A stretch of DNA of 64,000 bases from Armigeres subalbatus (taxonomy: Eukaryota > Arthropoda > Insecta > Diptera > Culicidae). Positions 33,125 to 44,234 of this stretch are shown in pieces (within the stretch, counting starts at the first letter, position 1; the number at the start of each line of letters is the position of its first letter). The position numbers and the translations under genes are program-made. Below the pieces are notes generated by a model that saw only the letters and a list, made by a program, of their open reading frames with translations, was not told the origin of the DNA and made no database searches. The stretch spans positions 365,214,759 to 365,278,758 of the forward strand of contig NC_085141.1 in NCBI RefSeq assembly GCF_024139115.2, written 5' to 3'.

Positions 33125-33325
33125 GTGGGTTTCGTGACTGTGTGGTTAGTGGCGTCAGTCGTTTTTGCGTGCAGTGGAGTGTGGGTTCGATTTCCGCTCT
33201 AGCAAGGAGAAAACCTATCGTAAAGCGAAATATTGTTGTTCAAATGTCCAGTCCGTTGTCTAACGCTAGTTAAATATTTTTGTCTGTACAACCTCTGGTC
33301 GGCGATCCTGTCTTTTTTTCAACAC
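33125..33325 (+). mobile_element. tRNA-derived SINE-like unit
   Basis: TGTGGTTAGTGGCG near 33140 fits a pol III A box and GGGTTCGATTTCC at 33183-33195 fits a B box, about 42 bp apart, with a CAGTGGAGTGT segment between as in tRNA-related heads. A body of about 100 bp follows, ending in a T-rich stretch near 33315. It is a different family from Feilai. Alternatively it is a diverged tRNA pseudogene. Confidence 0.55.
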
Positions 33326-33329
33326 AAAT

Positions 33330-34956
33330 TAAATAACACGATCAATTGAAAAACTATAATGCGAAACAAAATAGATTTAATGAAATGTAGTTCGAATTGA
33401 GAAGTGTTATACTACTGTATCCATCATCTTGCTACGCCAGTGGAATGATTTTGCTATGGTGTCATTTTCCCCCAAAAGAAATAAACGATGATAAAAATCA
33501 GGAGTGCTCAGATTTTCAGCCTTTTTGTAATGAAGTTTTCCTGAAAACGGTCCACCCAACGTTCTCCTCTCTGGAAGTTTGAAATTGATTTATTCATTTA
33601 TTTTGATTGTTGCGATCCGCTGGAGCTTGAATATTTTTATGCGACAGATGAATGGCATATTTTTGCTGTCCAGTCTATGAGTCTGTCAATTAATTAGCTT
33701 TCTGCCAAGGTGAATGATTTGAAACATTTGAAGTTGTCCGTCTGACATTCCGTCATAACTGCTGCTACCCTCATTTCAAACAAATCCAATAAATTTAAAC
33801 ACAAATCCCCATTGGACAGTTACTTGACATATCGAATTCCAATTAAACATCCACGCTGCTGAAAACAGATTCCAATAAATTAATTTTCAATTTGCTCTGA
33901 CCATCACTCTGCAACATAAATTATTCGAATCTATCCCAGCTGCCCAGTCTGAAGCACAAATCAACCTCACAAAAATCGCAAATCTCATTATTTAAACGGA
34001 TGCTCCAATTAACCCACCCATTTCGCTCAGCTGTCGATATTAAGGTAGGGTGGGGAGGAGAAATTCAGACAGGGGGTCTCAACAACAAATTGATTTTTTT
34101 TTGTTATAATTTCACCGTATCAAAGCGTTCCGCCAAGCATAAGGATTGATTTTTGAACCGATCAACTCCTGATGAAAGCACTTGCCATCACCCTACACGG
34201 CATTGTCTTGCAATGCACAACCCCGGGTAGCACTGCTTCACTTTTCGAAGGATGGTATAATTGCTTCTCAAGTATAACAACTATGGCTGCAGCTTGTAGA
34301 CAAAGCCGCCCCGGTTCGGTACCGACCTCCTAAGTGGTGTTGTTGTTAGCAATCCTTTTGGATCTTGCACACGAGGGCCAGTCAGAAGCTTCACCGACCG
34401 ACAGAGAAATGGAGGCCGAGGAAAACCTCAACATAATGCAATGTAAAGCAGCTCTGCAATGGGATAGAAAAGGGCCTACTCACGGTGCCTTTTACACTTT
34501 TGCAGTAGGTATCCCTCATGGTGGCTGGGTCGGTCCACCTTACAGACGATGATGGTGAGGTGATGATTGGAAATAAGTAATGGAAGCTCGTTAGCCGGTA
34601 ACTGGAAACCAATGGGGCTTATAGCAGGAAGGAAGCTGCTATTCTTTCTTTTTATTGATACATTGTGTAAGCAAGCGAGTAATTGGAAATTCATATCGGA
34701 TAGTGGAATTTTTCTTAGTTAGGTGTGTAATTGAAATAGGAAGGAAAGTACTTACAAGACACTGCCGTGTAGGAAATATAATTATATCAGATCATTTTTT
34801 TCTAAGTATTGTTAGTCCAGAAGTAAGATTATTTCATTTGGATTCAAAAATGGTTTTAGTTGTTTAAACAAGAATTCTAAATTTCTGATTTTGTTTTGAA
34901 TTTCCACATGAAGTTTGTCTAAGTTTCTAAGATTTTTATTTTATTTCCACTGCGTA
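33330..34956. other. no recognisable gene
   Basis: Mostly unique AT-rich sequence. 34330-34560 is more balanced in composition but its small frames on both strands overlap and have no recognisable features. Confidence 0.35.
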
Positions 34957-35700
34957 GGGGAAGGTGGGTAGACTTGATCCCCGGGGAGACTTGATCATCC
35001 CCTGTTTTAGCGAGAACTAAAGTAGTTTTGCTCTAGTGTATTTTTTAGTATTAATCCTCTAGACAAATGACCTTTATGTGATAAATTATTTTTTGGATCG
35101 ACAATCTTATTTATTCTGCAGGGCGATTTGCATGTTTTGACCTTCCAAAAGATTTTTTTCATTGGTCACGCAAAATTTGAACAACTTTTCATAAGAATGA
35201 CCAAATGATTTCGTTTTTTCACAGCACAAAGCCATAAATATGCTTATTGATCTGTACTGATGAAAATGTCAACATTCTATCAAAGTATTGGGATATTTAG
35301 ATTTGAAGTTATTTCCTCAATATTCGGACACATGATCCCCCATTAGTCACCCATACAAAAATTTGGCGAAAAAATTCAAAAAAATATGAATCTGTTCTCA
35401 GGCTTCTAATTTTTTGTAAATTTGACAGATTTGATGAAAAGTTGGAAGGAAAAATTAATTATTGCGTAGATATCATAGAAAGGGGATCAAGTCTCCCCAA
35501 TTTTTTAAATTACATGTGCTGTCGAATTCAATAACAAAAATCCTTCATGTATACGCACAGCAATTCGAAAATTCCGCATGTTTTGAAGGAAAAATATTTT
35601 TAAAATCTGAGGACACCTTTCTAATTTTATCACAGCAAGTTCTTGGAGAGGGATCAATTTCCCCCAAATATTTGGAAAGTCGATTTTTGAGCGCACTTCG
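34957..35700. repeat. repeat element with GGGAGACTTGATC phrases
   Basis: AGGTGGGTAGACTTGATCCC and GGGGAGACTTGATCATCCCC at the left are mirrored by GGGGATCAAGTCTCCCCAAT near 35478 and GAGGGATCAATTTCCCCCAA near 35647, giving paired inverted phrases about 510-690 bp apart. The boundaries are soft and no flanking duplication is visible. Probably an old non-autonomous element. Confidence 0.4.
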
Positions 35701-35775
35701 AAAAATCCATTGTGTATCAATAACAACAATAATTTAAGGACTGTCATACATAAGTAAAGTAAAATACTATATTTC

Positions 35776-36110
35776 TTAGAGAGTCTGTGTGGAAATCGCG
35801 TATGTTAATTTTTTTTTGGCTGTGATACATCGGAAATCAGAAAAGGGGATGGGGAGTGGAATGGTTTGAGATGTATATGAAGGTGGGGCTGACTTCTTGG
35901 TTTCTACCATAGCTTGGAAGGTTTGAATCCGTGGATGTCGATTCATAGTGGAATTGAGAGTCGTAATGACCCTGACCGAGTCAATCATGACTAGACGGTC
36001 GTTGGTAGAATTGATGACTGTTTGATGAGTGACCACAATCTTGGCAGAGAAAATGGAATCTGAATCTGTCAGGTTATAGTTTAATTTTATTGTGCTTCGT
36101 GATTCCGATG
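35776..36110 (-). pseudogene. RNase H domain fragment of an I-type LINE
   Basis: The minus-strand frame reads SDSIFSAKIVVTHQTVINST, then DRLVMIDSVRVITTLNSTMN and HPRIQTFQAMVE. This matches the RNase H layout of non-LTR elements of the I/LOA/R1 type: the FSAE segment with its catalytic Glu (here Lys), then the TDS segment with catalytic Asp, then the helix before HP-IQ. The Glu-to-Lys change and the lack of upstream RT mark it as dead. Confidence 0.5.
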
Positions 36111-36161
36111 CTGACTTTTTACAAGCTTCGATTCCAACAGAAGATAGGTAATTGGGATATA

Positions 36162-37661
36162 CACGGGAAAAAATCCGTTGCCAGATTCATGACTAAAAGG
36201 TCATGAAATCATAAAATTTGTTGCTTCATGTTATCATGACTATAATTCATGATATCATGACCCAAACTACGGTTATTTTAAATAAAATTAGGTTTTTCTC
36301 AATATGAGTCTCAGAAGCGTTATGACAGGCATTCGCATTTTCATAAACAAAATATAAAGAGGCTGAGTCGTGTTTTCATGACTCAGAGTCATGGAATCAT
36401 GACTAAAGGTCATGAAAACATGACCCAAATATCCGAAATCATGTATCAAATTTAATAAATTTTCGTTATGTTACGCAAATTTGACAGCAACGTGTTTTTT
36501 TTATCTCGGTCAAGGCGTCCCTTGCGGATGTTCTCGGTAGTATTTTTGCGAGTGTTGCGAGTATATCTGTCGTGAAATCGCGAGTGTCATCAGCATCTAC
36601 AGGTGGCCATATTTTTTAAAATCTCTTTTTTAAATAAAACAAACATAGTGAATGGTACTCTTGTGTTGCAATCCACCTTTACCTTGCACCTTTACGGAAT
36701 GTGCCAGCTGTAACGTGATGTGCCAGAGATGGAAGTACACGGCAACGATTTCTTTTGGGGACGTGATCAAGTTGCGGCTTCGTCAGATGAACTGGAAGCA
36801 AGCAAGATCCGTCCAGAAGTTTTCCAACCAACCATGCATCTTACGGTAGAGCCATCGCCGTCAACATCGATGCTGCAGACAGCAAGACTCTCGTATGATT
36901 CCACAACTGCTTCCCGCAGTTGCTGTTCATAGCAAAATATTTCCTATACTGCCGGATTACCTGCGAAAGTAGAATAGTGCACTAGAAGTTTTAATATGAA
37001 TGTGGACGAAGAAAGTGAATTAGAATATTTACCTTTATTTAGCTGGACAATCGGACATATGTGTAAATTTTGTCGAAAAAATACAATTGCAACATAATTC
37101 CTAGTGGTAGTGACAAATGCATCCACTATAAACGTTGATTTCTTCGAGTTTGGTAGGTAATTTATGTGCTCAATACCGCAGAATAAACAAATAGTATTTT
37201 TATTTATTTATTCATCAAACTAAAATTTATTTTGATTTTTTACTTTGCGATGACAACTTTGGATCATAAATGACAGCTACCAAATTCATGAACTATGATT
37301 CTACTAACATGATCTTAGTTCATGGTTCCAGTGTGCATGAGTCATGATATCATGACCCAAATTTACATTTTTCGTCAAATCAATCAGAATCATAATCGAC
37401 AGCTACCAGATTCATGAATTATGATTCTGTTTTCATGACTTCATTTCATTGTTCTGGAGTATATGCTTCATGATATCATGACTCAGCTTGCTATTTTTCG
37501 TCATCAAATACCAAAAACGTAACGCCAAAATCACGTTACGACAAAATAAGTCATGATATCATGACCATTTTTCATGGTGTATTTTCATAACATAAAAACA
37601 CGCTTTTTTCCCGAAATCATGACTCATTTTGCCACTTTTGAGTTCCGGATTTTTACCCGTG
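36162..37661. mobile_element. 1.5-kb TIR element, TA target duplication, rich in TCATGATATCATGA palindromes
   Basis: The left end is CACGGGAAAAAATCCG and the right end CGGATTTTTACCCGTG, flanked by TA on both sides (36160-36161 and 37662-37663), as in Tc1/mariner-type elements. The interior carries many ATCATGAC/GTCATGAT words and full palindromes such as CATGATATCATG near 36248, 37347, 37469 and 37551. They are densest towards both ends. A 300-bp stretch near the middle (36480-36950) is different and could be captured sequence. No transposase is recognised. Confidence 0.75.
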
Positions 37662-37663
37662 TA

Positions 37664-38114
37664 TAAAATTACATGCATGGAAACCATATTGCTTTTTCTA
37701 CTTTGATTATTTTCATTCACATGATTCGGCGCTTACATTTTTTTGCATTTTAAATTTAGCCCTTGGGCCCTTTTACTTTGGTTAATTATTTTGTTATTAA
37801 CTAGACAATAACAAATTGTTCAATTATGCCGTAGATAACAACTGACGTGCTACTTGATAATAATCCGGTGTTTAAATCAACAGTTTCAATAATATTCAAA
37901 ATCCGCGTACAAATTCCTACACGTACGGAATCCGGGCCGTACACTAATAACGTAAGCATTTATTGGGATCTTCCAGCCAACACCCCGCCCCCTGTAAGAT
38001 TTTCCCCATACAAATCATTTTTTATTCATATGTAGCGTAAGAAAATGGCAGACCCCCCCCCTCCCAACATAAGCGCTTACGTAATTAGTGTACGACCCGT
38101 AAGTTAAAAATATA
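37664..38114. other. no recognisable gene
   Basis: AT-rich spacer between two TA-flanked elements. It contains GTACGGAATCCGGGCCGTAC near 37922 and ATTAGTGTACGACCCGTAAG near 38084, which look like weak inverted partners. Confidence 0.25.
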
Positions 38115-38444
38115 CACGGTTAGAAAAAAGTACCTAATATTAGATACTTTTAATTCAAATCGGGGGTTCAGTGTGGGAACCCAAAATTAAGTAATTTTTC
38201 CTCGAAATTAAGTAAAATTCACTTAATATTAAGTAAAATATATTAAATTTTAAATAGAAACTAACCAAAAGTTGGGTGAATTTCACTCAACTTTTGAAAA
38301 CATGAGATTACTCAACGTTGGGTTCCCACACTTTAATGCCCTTGTTGAGTGGTTTTGCTCTTCATTTTATGACAACAAAGGGAAGAGGGAGGGAGATGCA
38401 AGAGAAAAAAAGTATCTAAAATTAGGTACTTTTTTCTAACCGTG
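38115..38444. mobile_element. 330-bp TA-flanked MITE (CACGGTTAGAAAAAAGTACC ends)
   Basis: The left CACGGTTAGAAAAAAGTACC pairs with the right GGTACTTTTTTCTAACCGTG, and the repeat extends about 35-40 bp inward (TAATATTAGATACTTTT versus AGTATCTAAAATTA). TA flanks both ends (38113-38114 and 38445-38446). Internal AAGTAAAATTCACTTAA-like words suggest a subterminal repeat. It shares only the CACGG terminal bases with the neighbour at 36162, so both may have used related transposases. Confidence 0.85.
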
Positions 38445-38559
38445 TAGTAAACGAGAAAATAACAAAAGTATTTAAATTAACCATATGTTCAATAGGAATT
38501 AGCTGATGTTTAGAACATTCAAATGTTTGACGGGGAACACTTATGACAATAAAACGAAT

Positions 38560-38622
38560 CTTGGTCATTATTATCGTCTTTATTAAAGAGGTTTTCAGCC
38601 CTTGGCTGGCTCACCTCTGGCA
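38560..38622 (-). other. possible 3' end of a retroelement
   Basis: On the minus strand GCCAGAGGTGAGCCAGCCAA is followed by GGGCTGAAAACCTCTTTAAT and AAAGACGATAATAATG, a hairpin followed by an AATAAA-type signal. I associate such ends with mosquito LINE 3' UTRs, but there is no coding sequence beside it. Confidence 0.3.
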
Positions 38623-38687
38623 AAACGAATCTCTTAAAAAGTACCAATGGAGGTACCAAAACGTCGGAACAAAATAATGATACCTTT

Positions 38688-39594
38688 TTTGCCTTTCTCG
38701 TACAACAAAGTTGTACCAGAAGGCTATAATTTCACTCCAAAAGCCAAATTTTGATAGAAGGCTCGGAGACCCATAGTGTTATATACCAATCGACTCAGCT
38801 CGAAAAACTGAGCACATGTCTGACTGTGTGTGTATGTGTGTGTGTGTAGCCCGGGAATTTTTTATTGTTAAACACGTTTCATATAGAAGGACTTGACCGA
38901 TTCGAGTGCAACTAGTTTCATTCGACGGAGAAACTTTCCTAGTTGGACACTATTGGTTTTGTTTGCTAATAACTCATTCGATTTGAATAATATCTCTATT
39001 TTTCTTTTAACAAATACGCTGTTTACATGCACACTTTAAGTCATTGATCAATTTAGCCATGACGCAATCCATTACTCTCATAATAATTGCTTAAAAATTA
39101 CTCAATTATTGAGTAATTTATAAGCAGCGTGATAGAGTTGCATCAAATATTTTAACCGCCTAGATGTAGGCAATTAGCACAGCATTTACAACATTAATGA
39201 ATCGTCTACTTTGAGCGTGCTTACAGCGGCACGCTAGGAGTTAACTTTCCAAAATCAGAATGGCGAAAGGCATCTAAGGTTCGATTTCTCAAAATTAAGC
39301 ACCTTCATCGAAAAAATATTTGGTAGGCGTAATAGCAGACACCTTCCTACATAACCGGTACCAAATAGTTTCTCATGAAAAGTTTCTATTTTCGAGAAAA
39401 CCCGCGTTAGATGCCTTTCACCATACAAATTTCTGGCGGTTAACTCATGCTGGCTATTTTGCGCATATACTATAGCGCCTGGATGTGGCAGCGGCGAGTA
39501 GAAAATCAGCCACTGCCAATAATTCATTCGAATTCAACATATCGAATCGAGAAAGGCATAATCACCACTTGGGGATACATTTGGGTTTTGCCTT
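38688..39594. repeat. TGCCTTTCTCG / CGAGAAAGGCA repeat, copy 1
   Basis: Begins TTTTGCCTTTCTCGTACAAC (with a GTACAACAAAGTTGTAC hairpin) and ends ATCGAGAAAGGCATAATCAC followed by CTTGGGGATACATTTGGG. Inside is the family core GAAGGCTCGGAGACCCATAG, TGTTATATACCAATCGACTC, a TG microsatellite, and a CGATTCGAGTGCAACTAGTT stretch. The inverted ends suggest a non-autonomous DNA element, but no target duplication was identified. Confidence 0.6.
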
Positions 39595-40142
39595 TCTCGT
39601 ATACTAAGTATACGTAAAGGCTATAATTTCACTCCAAAACCAAACTTTTGATAGAAGGCTCGGAGACCCATAGTGTTATATACCAATCGACTCAGCTCGA
39701 CGAATTGAGGTGATGTCTGTTTGTGTGTATGTATGTATGTGTGTGTGTGTATGTGTGTATGTGTACAAATTTTGTAGACACACTTTTTGGAACTTAGCAT
39801 TACCCGATTTACTCGCAACAAGTCGCATTCGACGGGGAATGCGGTCCCATTGTTTGCTATTGAAAATTGGCCTGATCGGACATTGCATTTCGGAATTATT
39901 GAAAAATCATTGTTTTTTCCCAAGGGTCCCCCCTTGGAAAAAAAATTTCACAACCCCAAAAAAAAACTCTTTTAAAGAATGGTGGGAATGCATAGTAATT
40001 AATGCAAAACATGCAAAATGATAGAAAAAATGTGATCTATTCCCCTAAAGTGCTTTTTTGACCTTTCCTATATGATTTTTCAATACATTTTAGGATGCAC
40101 GAGAAAGGCATCATTGCGCTAGGTGGGTTAATCTGGGTTTTT
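39592..40142. repeat. TGCCTTTCTCG / CGAGAAAGGCA repeat, copy 2
   Basis: Same layout as copy 1: TTTTGCCTTTCTCGTATACT, the CGGAGACCCATAGTGTTATA core, a TG microsatellite, CTCGCAACAAGTCGCATTCG, and a right end ACGAGAAAGGCATCATTGCG followed by CTAGGTGGGTTAATCTGGG. It is the shortest complete copy and a useful reference for the family. Confidence 0.65.
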
Positions 40143-40388
40143 TTTTTCAAATATTGCGAACTAGGGTAATTCTATTTGTTTCAAATCTACGTTTTACGTT
40201 ACGTTTCAATTTTACGTTTTCCGAACTGTAAACCAGCCGTCAGGAAGGATACTTTGACTTTTTGCCTTTCTCGTATACTAAATATACGGTAAAGGCTATA
40301 TGATCGCTCCAAAAACAAACTTTTTATAGAAGGCCCGGAGACCCATAGTGTTATATACCAATCGACTCAGTTCGACGAATTGAGGTGA

Positions 40389-40420
<32 letters not shown>

Positions 40421-40429
40421 CAAAACTAC

Positions 40430-41790
40430 TAAAAAATGTCACTCATTTTTCGGGCACATACCCTCAACTGATTTGCTCGCAACAAGTTGCATTCGACGCA
40501 GAATCCTGTCCCATTGTTTTCTATTTGAAATTGGCCAGATCGGACTATGGGATCGAAAGTTATGGCCAAAATACAAATTCATACGAAAAATCGCGTAAAA
40601 AATGTCACTCATTTTTCGGGCACTTATCCTCAACCGATTTGCTTGCAACAAGTTGCATTCGACGCAGAATCCTGTCCCATTGTTTCCTATTTGAAATTGG
40701 CCAGATCGAACTATGGGATCAGAAGTTATGCCCACAATACCAATTCATACGGAAACATCGCGTAAAAAATGTCACTCATTTTTCGGGCACTTACCCTCAA
40801 CCGATTTGCTCGCAACAAGTTGCATTCGACGCAGAATCCTGTCCCATTGTTTCCTATTTGAAATTGGCCAGATCGGACTATGGGATCAAAAGTTATGGCC
40901 AAAATACAAATTCATACGAAAAAATCGCGTAAAAAATGTCACTCATTTTTCGGGCACTTATCCTCAACCGATTTGCTTGCAACAAGTTGCATTCGACGCA
41001 GAATCCTGTCCCATTGTTTCCTATTTGAAATTGGCCAGATCGAACTATGGGATCAGAAGTTATGGGCAAAAAACAAATTCATACGAAAAAATCGCGTAAA
41101 AAATGTCACTCATTTTTCGGGCACTTACCCTCAACCGATTTGCTCGCAACAAGTTGCATTCGACGCAGAATCCTGTCCCATTGTTTCCTATTTGAAATTG
41201 GCCAGATCGGACTATGGGCACACAAATTATGGCCAAAATACAAATTCATACGAAAAAATCGCGTAAAAAATGTCACTCATTTTTCGGGCACTTACCCTCA
41301 ACCGATTTGCTCGCAACAAGTTGCATTCGACGCAGATCCCTGTCCCATTGTTTCATATCAAAAATCAACCAGACCGTACTATGGGATCAGAAGTTATGGC
41401 CAAGATACAAATTCATACGAAAAAATCGCGTAAAAAATGTCACTCATTTTTCGGGCACTTACCCTCAACCGATTTGCTCGCAACAAGTTACATTCGACGC
41501 AGAATCCTGTCCCATTGTTTTCCTATTTGAATTTGGTCAGATCGGACTATGGGATCGAAAGTTATGGCCAAAATACAAGTTCATACGAAAAATCGCGTAA
41601 AAAATGTCACTCATTTTTCGGGCACATATCCTTAACCGATTTGCTCACAACAAGTTGCATTCGACGCAGAATGTCTCATATTTTCTTATTGAAAATTGGC
41701 CATATCGGACTATGGGCTTAGATGTTATGGTCAAATTACTATTTATTGCGGAAAAGAGTTCGAAAAAGTCTAGCTCACTTTTTTAGCACT
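40430..41790 (+). repeat. 167-bp tandem repeat inside repeat copy 3, about eight units
   Basis: AATCGCGTAAAAAATGTCAC recurs every 166-167 bp (near 40588, 40754, 40921, 41088, 41255, 41422 and 41594). Each unit carries TTTTTCGGGCACTTACCCTC, GATTTGCTCGCAACAAGTTG, CATTCGACGCAGAATCCTGT and GGCCAGATCGGACTATGGG. The units are 90-98 percent alike by eye and the last is the most diverged. Overlapping 128-codon frames step through the array because the period is 2 modulo 3. They end at the GCGTAA of each third unit and are not genes. Confidence 0.9.
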
Positions 41791-42110
41791 TAGACTTCAT
41801 CTATTGACGCTCGCAACAGATTGCATTCGACGCAGAATCTTGTCCCATTGTTTTCTATTGAAAGTTGGCTAGATCGGACTATGGGATCGGAAATTATGGC
41901 TGAAACACCATTTTTGCCTTTTTCTACGAAAAGGCTGTATGTTCGCTCCAAAACCAAACTTTTACAGAAGGCCTGTAGACTCATAGTGCTATATACGTAT
42001 AAGCTCGATGAACTGCGATGATGTCTCTGTGTGTGTGTGTGCGCGCACCAAAAGTGCGAAAAGTTTAGCTCACTTTTTTGGAACTTATCCTCAACCGATT
42101 TAATTCCAAC

Positions 42111-42306
42111 TATAGATAGTAGAATAGATAGATGAGCGAAAGCATGGCTGAGTCGATTTTTCTGCCCGTGCACACGCACATATGACGTCACAGCCCTTAA
42201 CGATTCCATTGAAATCGTGACGTCATGCTCGTTTGGAGACACGTTTGACAGTTCGTTTGGAGACAGAGGATTTATCTTCACTCATCTATATATTCCACTA
42301 TCTATA
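42111..42306. mobile_element. 196-bp MITE, copy A, with perfect 8-bp target duplication
   Basis: Ends TATAGATAGTAGAATA and TATTCCACTATCTATA are inverted partners (one mismatch, extending into ATAGATGAGCGAA/TTCACTCATCTAT). ATTCCAAC flanks it at 42103-42110 and 42307-42314. It contains two ATGACGTCA-type palindromes (near 42182 and 42220) and a direct repeat CGTTTGGAGACA. The 8-bp duplication fits hAT-type mobilisation. A copy of the same length is at 48146-48341. Confidence 0.92.
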
Positions 42307-43232
42307 ATTCCAACAAGTTTCATTCGACGCGGAATCCTGTCGTATTGTTTTCTATTGAAAATTTGGACCATGGGCACAGAAATTATGGCCAAAATATACT
42401 ATGTGTTATAAGAAAGCGAGTAAAAAAGTCTAGCTGACTTTTAATGGACTTACCCTCAACCGATTTACTCACAACAAATTGCATTAGATGCGGAATCCTG
42501 TTCTATTTAGAAAGTTGGCCAGATTGGACTATTACCTTTGAAATTATGGCCAAAATACTTTTTGCCTTTCTTGTGCAACAAAGTTGTACCGAAAGGCTAT
42601 AATTTCTTTCCGAAAACGAACTATCGGATGCTTCCACACTGATACACTTCCCTTCCTCTTCATACGGGAGTTTGGTAGAAAGACGGTCATGAGATTTATA
42701 TCATAACAAATATTGCCCTCCGCTCGCTTGATGGGAATGACATTTTCGTTTTCTTTTGTGTAGTCGGAGCTTCAGTTCAATTTACATCCAAAAGTGATAT
42801 CCTTAAAATATATGACTGGGTAAAATAAAACAGGGCTATGTACGTCAAAAAGATTGGAAAAGGAAACAAAAATGTCGGAATTCTTATTAGCATATTATAG
42901 ATCAAGCTGAAAACCGAACCGAGGTTTCGCGACAATCGCATTTTCTCGCATTTCCGGATGTTGCAACTGCATCGCGAGTAGTGCGCAACTGTGCCATAGT
43001 CGGGCACCACTCGCGATGCAGTCGCGACATCCGGGAATGGGACAAAATGTGATTTTCGGTTTTCAACTGGATCTACAATATCTTTGCCATAAATAATCTG
43101 ATTTTCATAGAACGGACAAAGAAATTTGTCTTTTTTACTCCTAGCTACTAGCTCATCTATTTTCAAGCACACACATTTTACGAAGGTCGAGAAAGGCACC
43201 ATCACCGCTAGGTGGATTAATCTGGGTTTTTT

Positions 43233-44234
43233 ATATTAAGTTCAACACAGTTATGATACCGTTTAAGCTGGTCATCTGAATGCATATCCGATAAACACTA
43301 CACAGCGAGTCAAATACAATCGATAACCACCTCCGTTATTAGTTATTATAATACTCTTTTATTTATTTCTTTTTAGAATTCAATTTATACTTTGCACTAG
43401 ATGAGGCACTGTTTGGTTTGTGAATTTGATAACCTAACTGCTATTAAGAAACCATGCTGTCGATTATCAAAAATATCGTTGGTAGACAAATGGTCCACTA
43501 TTTTTCTATCATTCATTTAACCATTTTACAAGTGCAGCTGGTTAGTAAAATCGGCCAATCCCCTTCATAAAGCTTGTCATTTCCACATGGTTTCCTCATT
43601 GAGGTGAGTGTGGCCTGCTTCTAGATATCTTGCATGATTTTCACTGTCCATTCAGCATTGATGGCTGCTAGTAGAGCGACCATCTCGATCGGGCCCAAAT
43701 ATCGGGTAGCCTATCTTGTGGGGTCCGGAAAAGTGCCCTTTCGCTTCAGCCACAGAAAACTTCCACTCGTCTGGGTTGTAGGGTTTGCTGAACGATTGAC
43801 CTGGGCCTGGAGCAAACAATGAAAAAGGGAACGGCAGATTTTGGGTTGGAAAGAATTATTCAAAGTATTCACCAAGGGCCTCTGAAACTTTTGTTGTCAG
43901 AGTTCACTGACAATCTGATCTGATCATCAATTTAGTTGTTTTACATCACAATTTTACATCACATTACTGGGCCTAGTTGGGTCAAAAAATACAACTCTGA
44001 AGTAAGTATGATGGTAAGAGTCGTTATTGGTTCTAGTCGGATCGAAAACCCTGTGGCCGTAATCGCCATCGAAAGCCGGTCGATGCGATGGTTTGAAGGA
44101 ATATCAAAGGGCGAATACGAAATTGTTGCAACACCTGCAACTCGCGGTAACTTTTTTCTCACTGGACGGAAATTAACCAAATTTTACACAGATTATCTTT
44201 GAAGTGTATTGTTTACATCCTGTGGATGGCTTAG
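43233..44234. other. no supported gene
   Basis: 43233-43970 is unique AT-rich sequence. 43970-44200 contains an 88-codon frame without recognisable domain, immediately upstream of the mariner remnant. It could be part of that element's left end but I cannot show it. Confidence 0.3.

Larger units (their letters stand above)
40258..43232. repeat. TGCCTTTCTCG repeat cluster, copies 3-5, expanded and nested
   Basis: New left-end-type starts occur near 40260, 41914 and 42558, and a family right end (TCGAGAAAGGCACCATCACC) lies at 43184-43232. Copy 3 contains the 167-bp tandem expansion (40430-41790). The 196-bp MITE at 42111-42306 is inserted in a unit of copy 4. 42600-43180 is extra sequence with an inverted pair around CTCGCGATGCAGTCGCGACA near 43010. 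The cluster looks like repeated insertion into, or segmental duplication of, the same family. Confidence 0.6.

Noticed and set aside
33138..33200. Possible tRNA gene
   Set aside because: A- and B-box-like motifs are present but no cloverleaf with paired acceptor ends could be drawn, so it was called a SINE-like unit instead.
40396..41786. Series of overlapping 128-178 codon frames with similar proteins
   Set aside because: They step through the 167-bp tandem repeat (period 2 modulo 3) and end at the same GCGTAA in every third unit.
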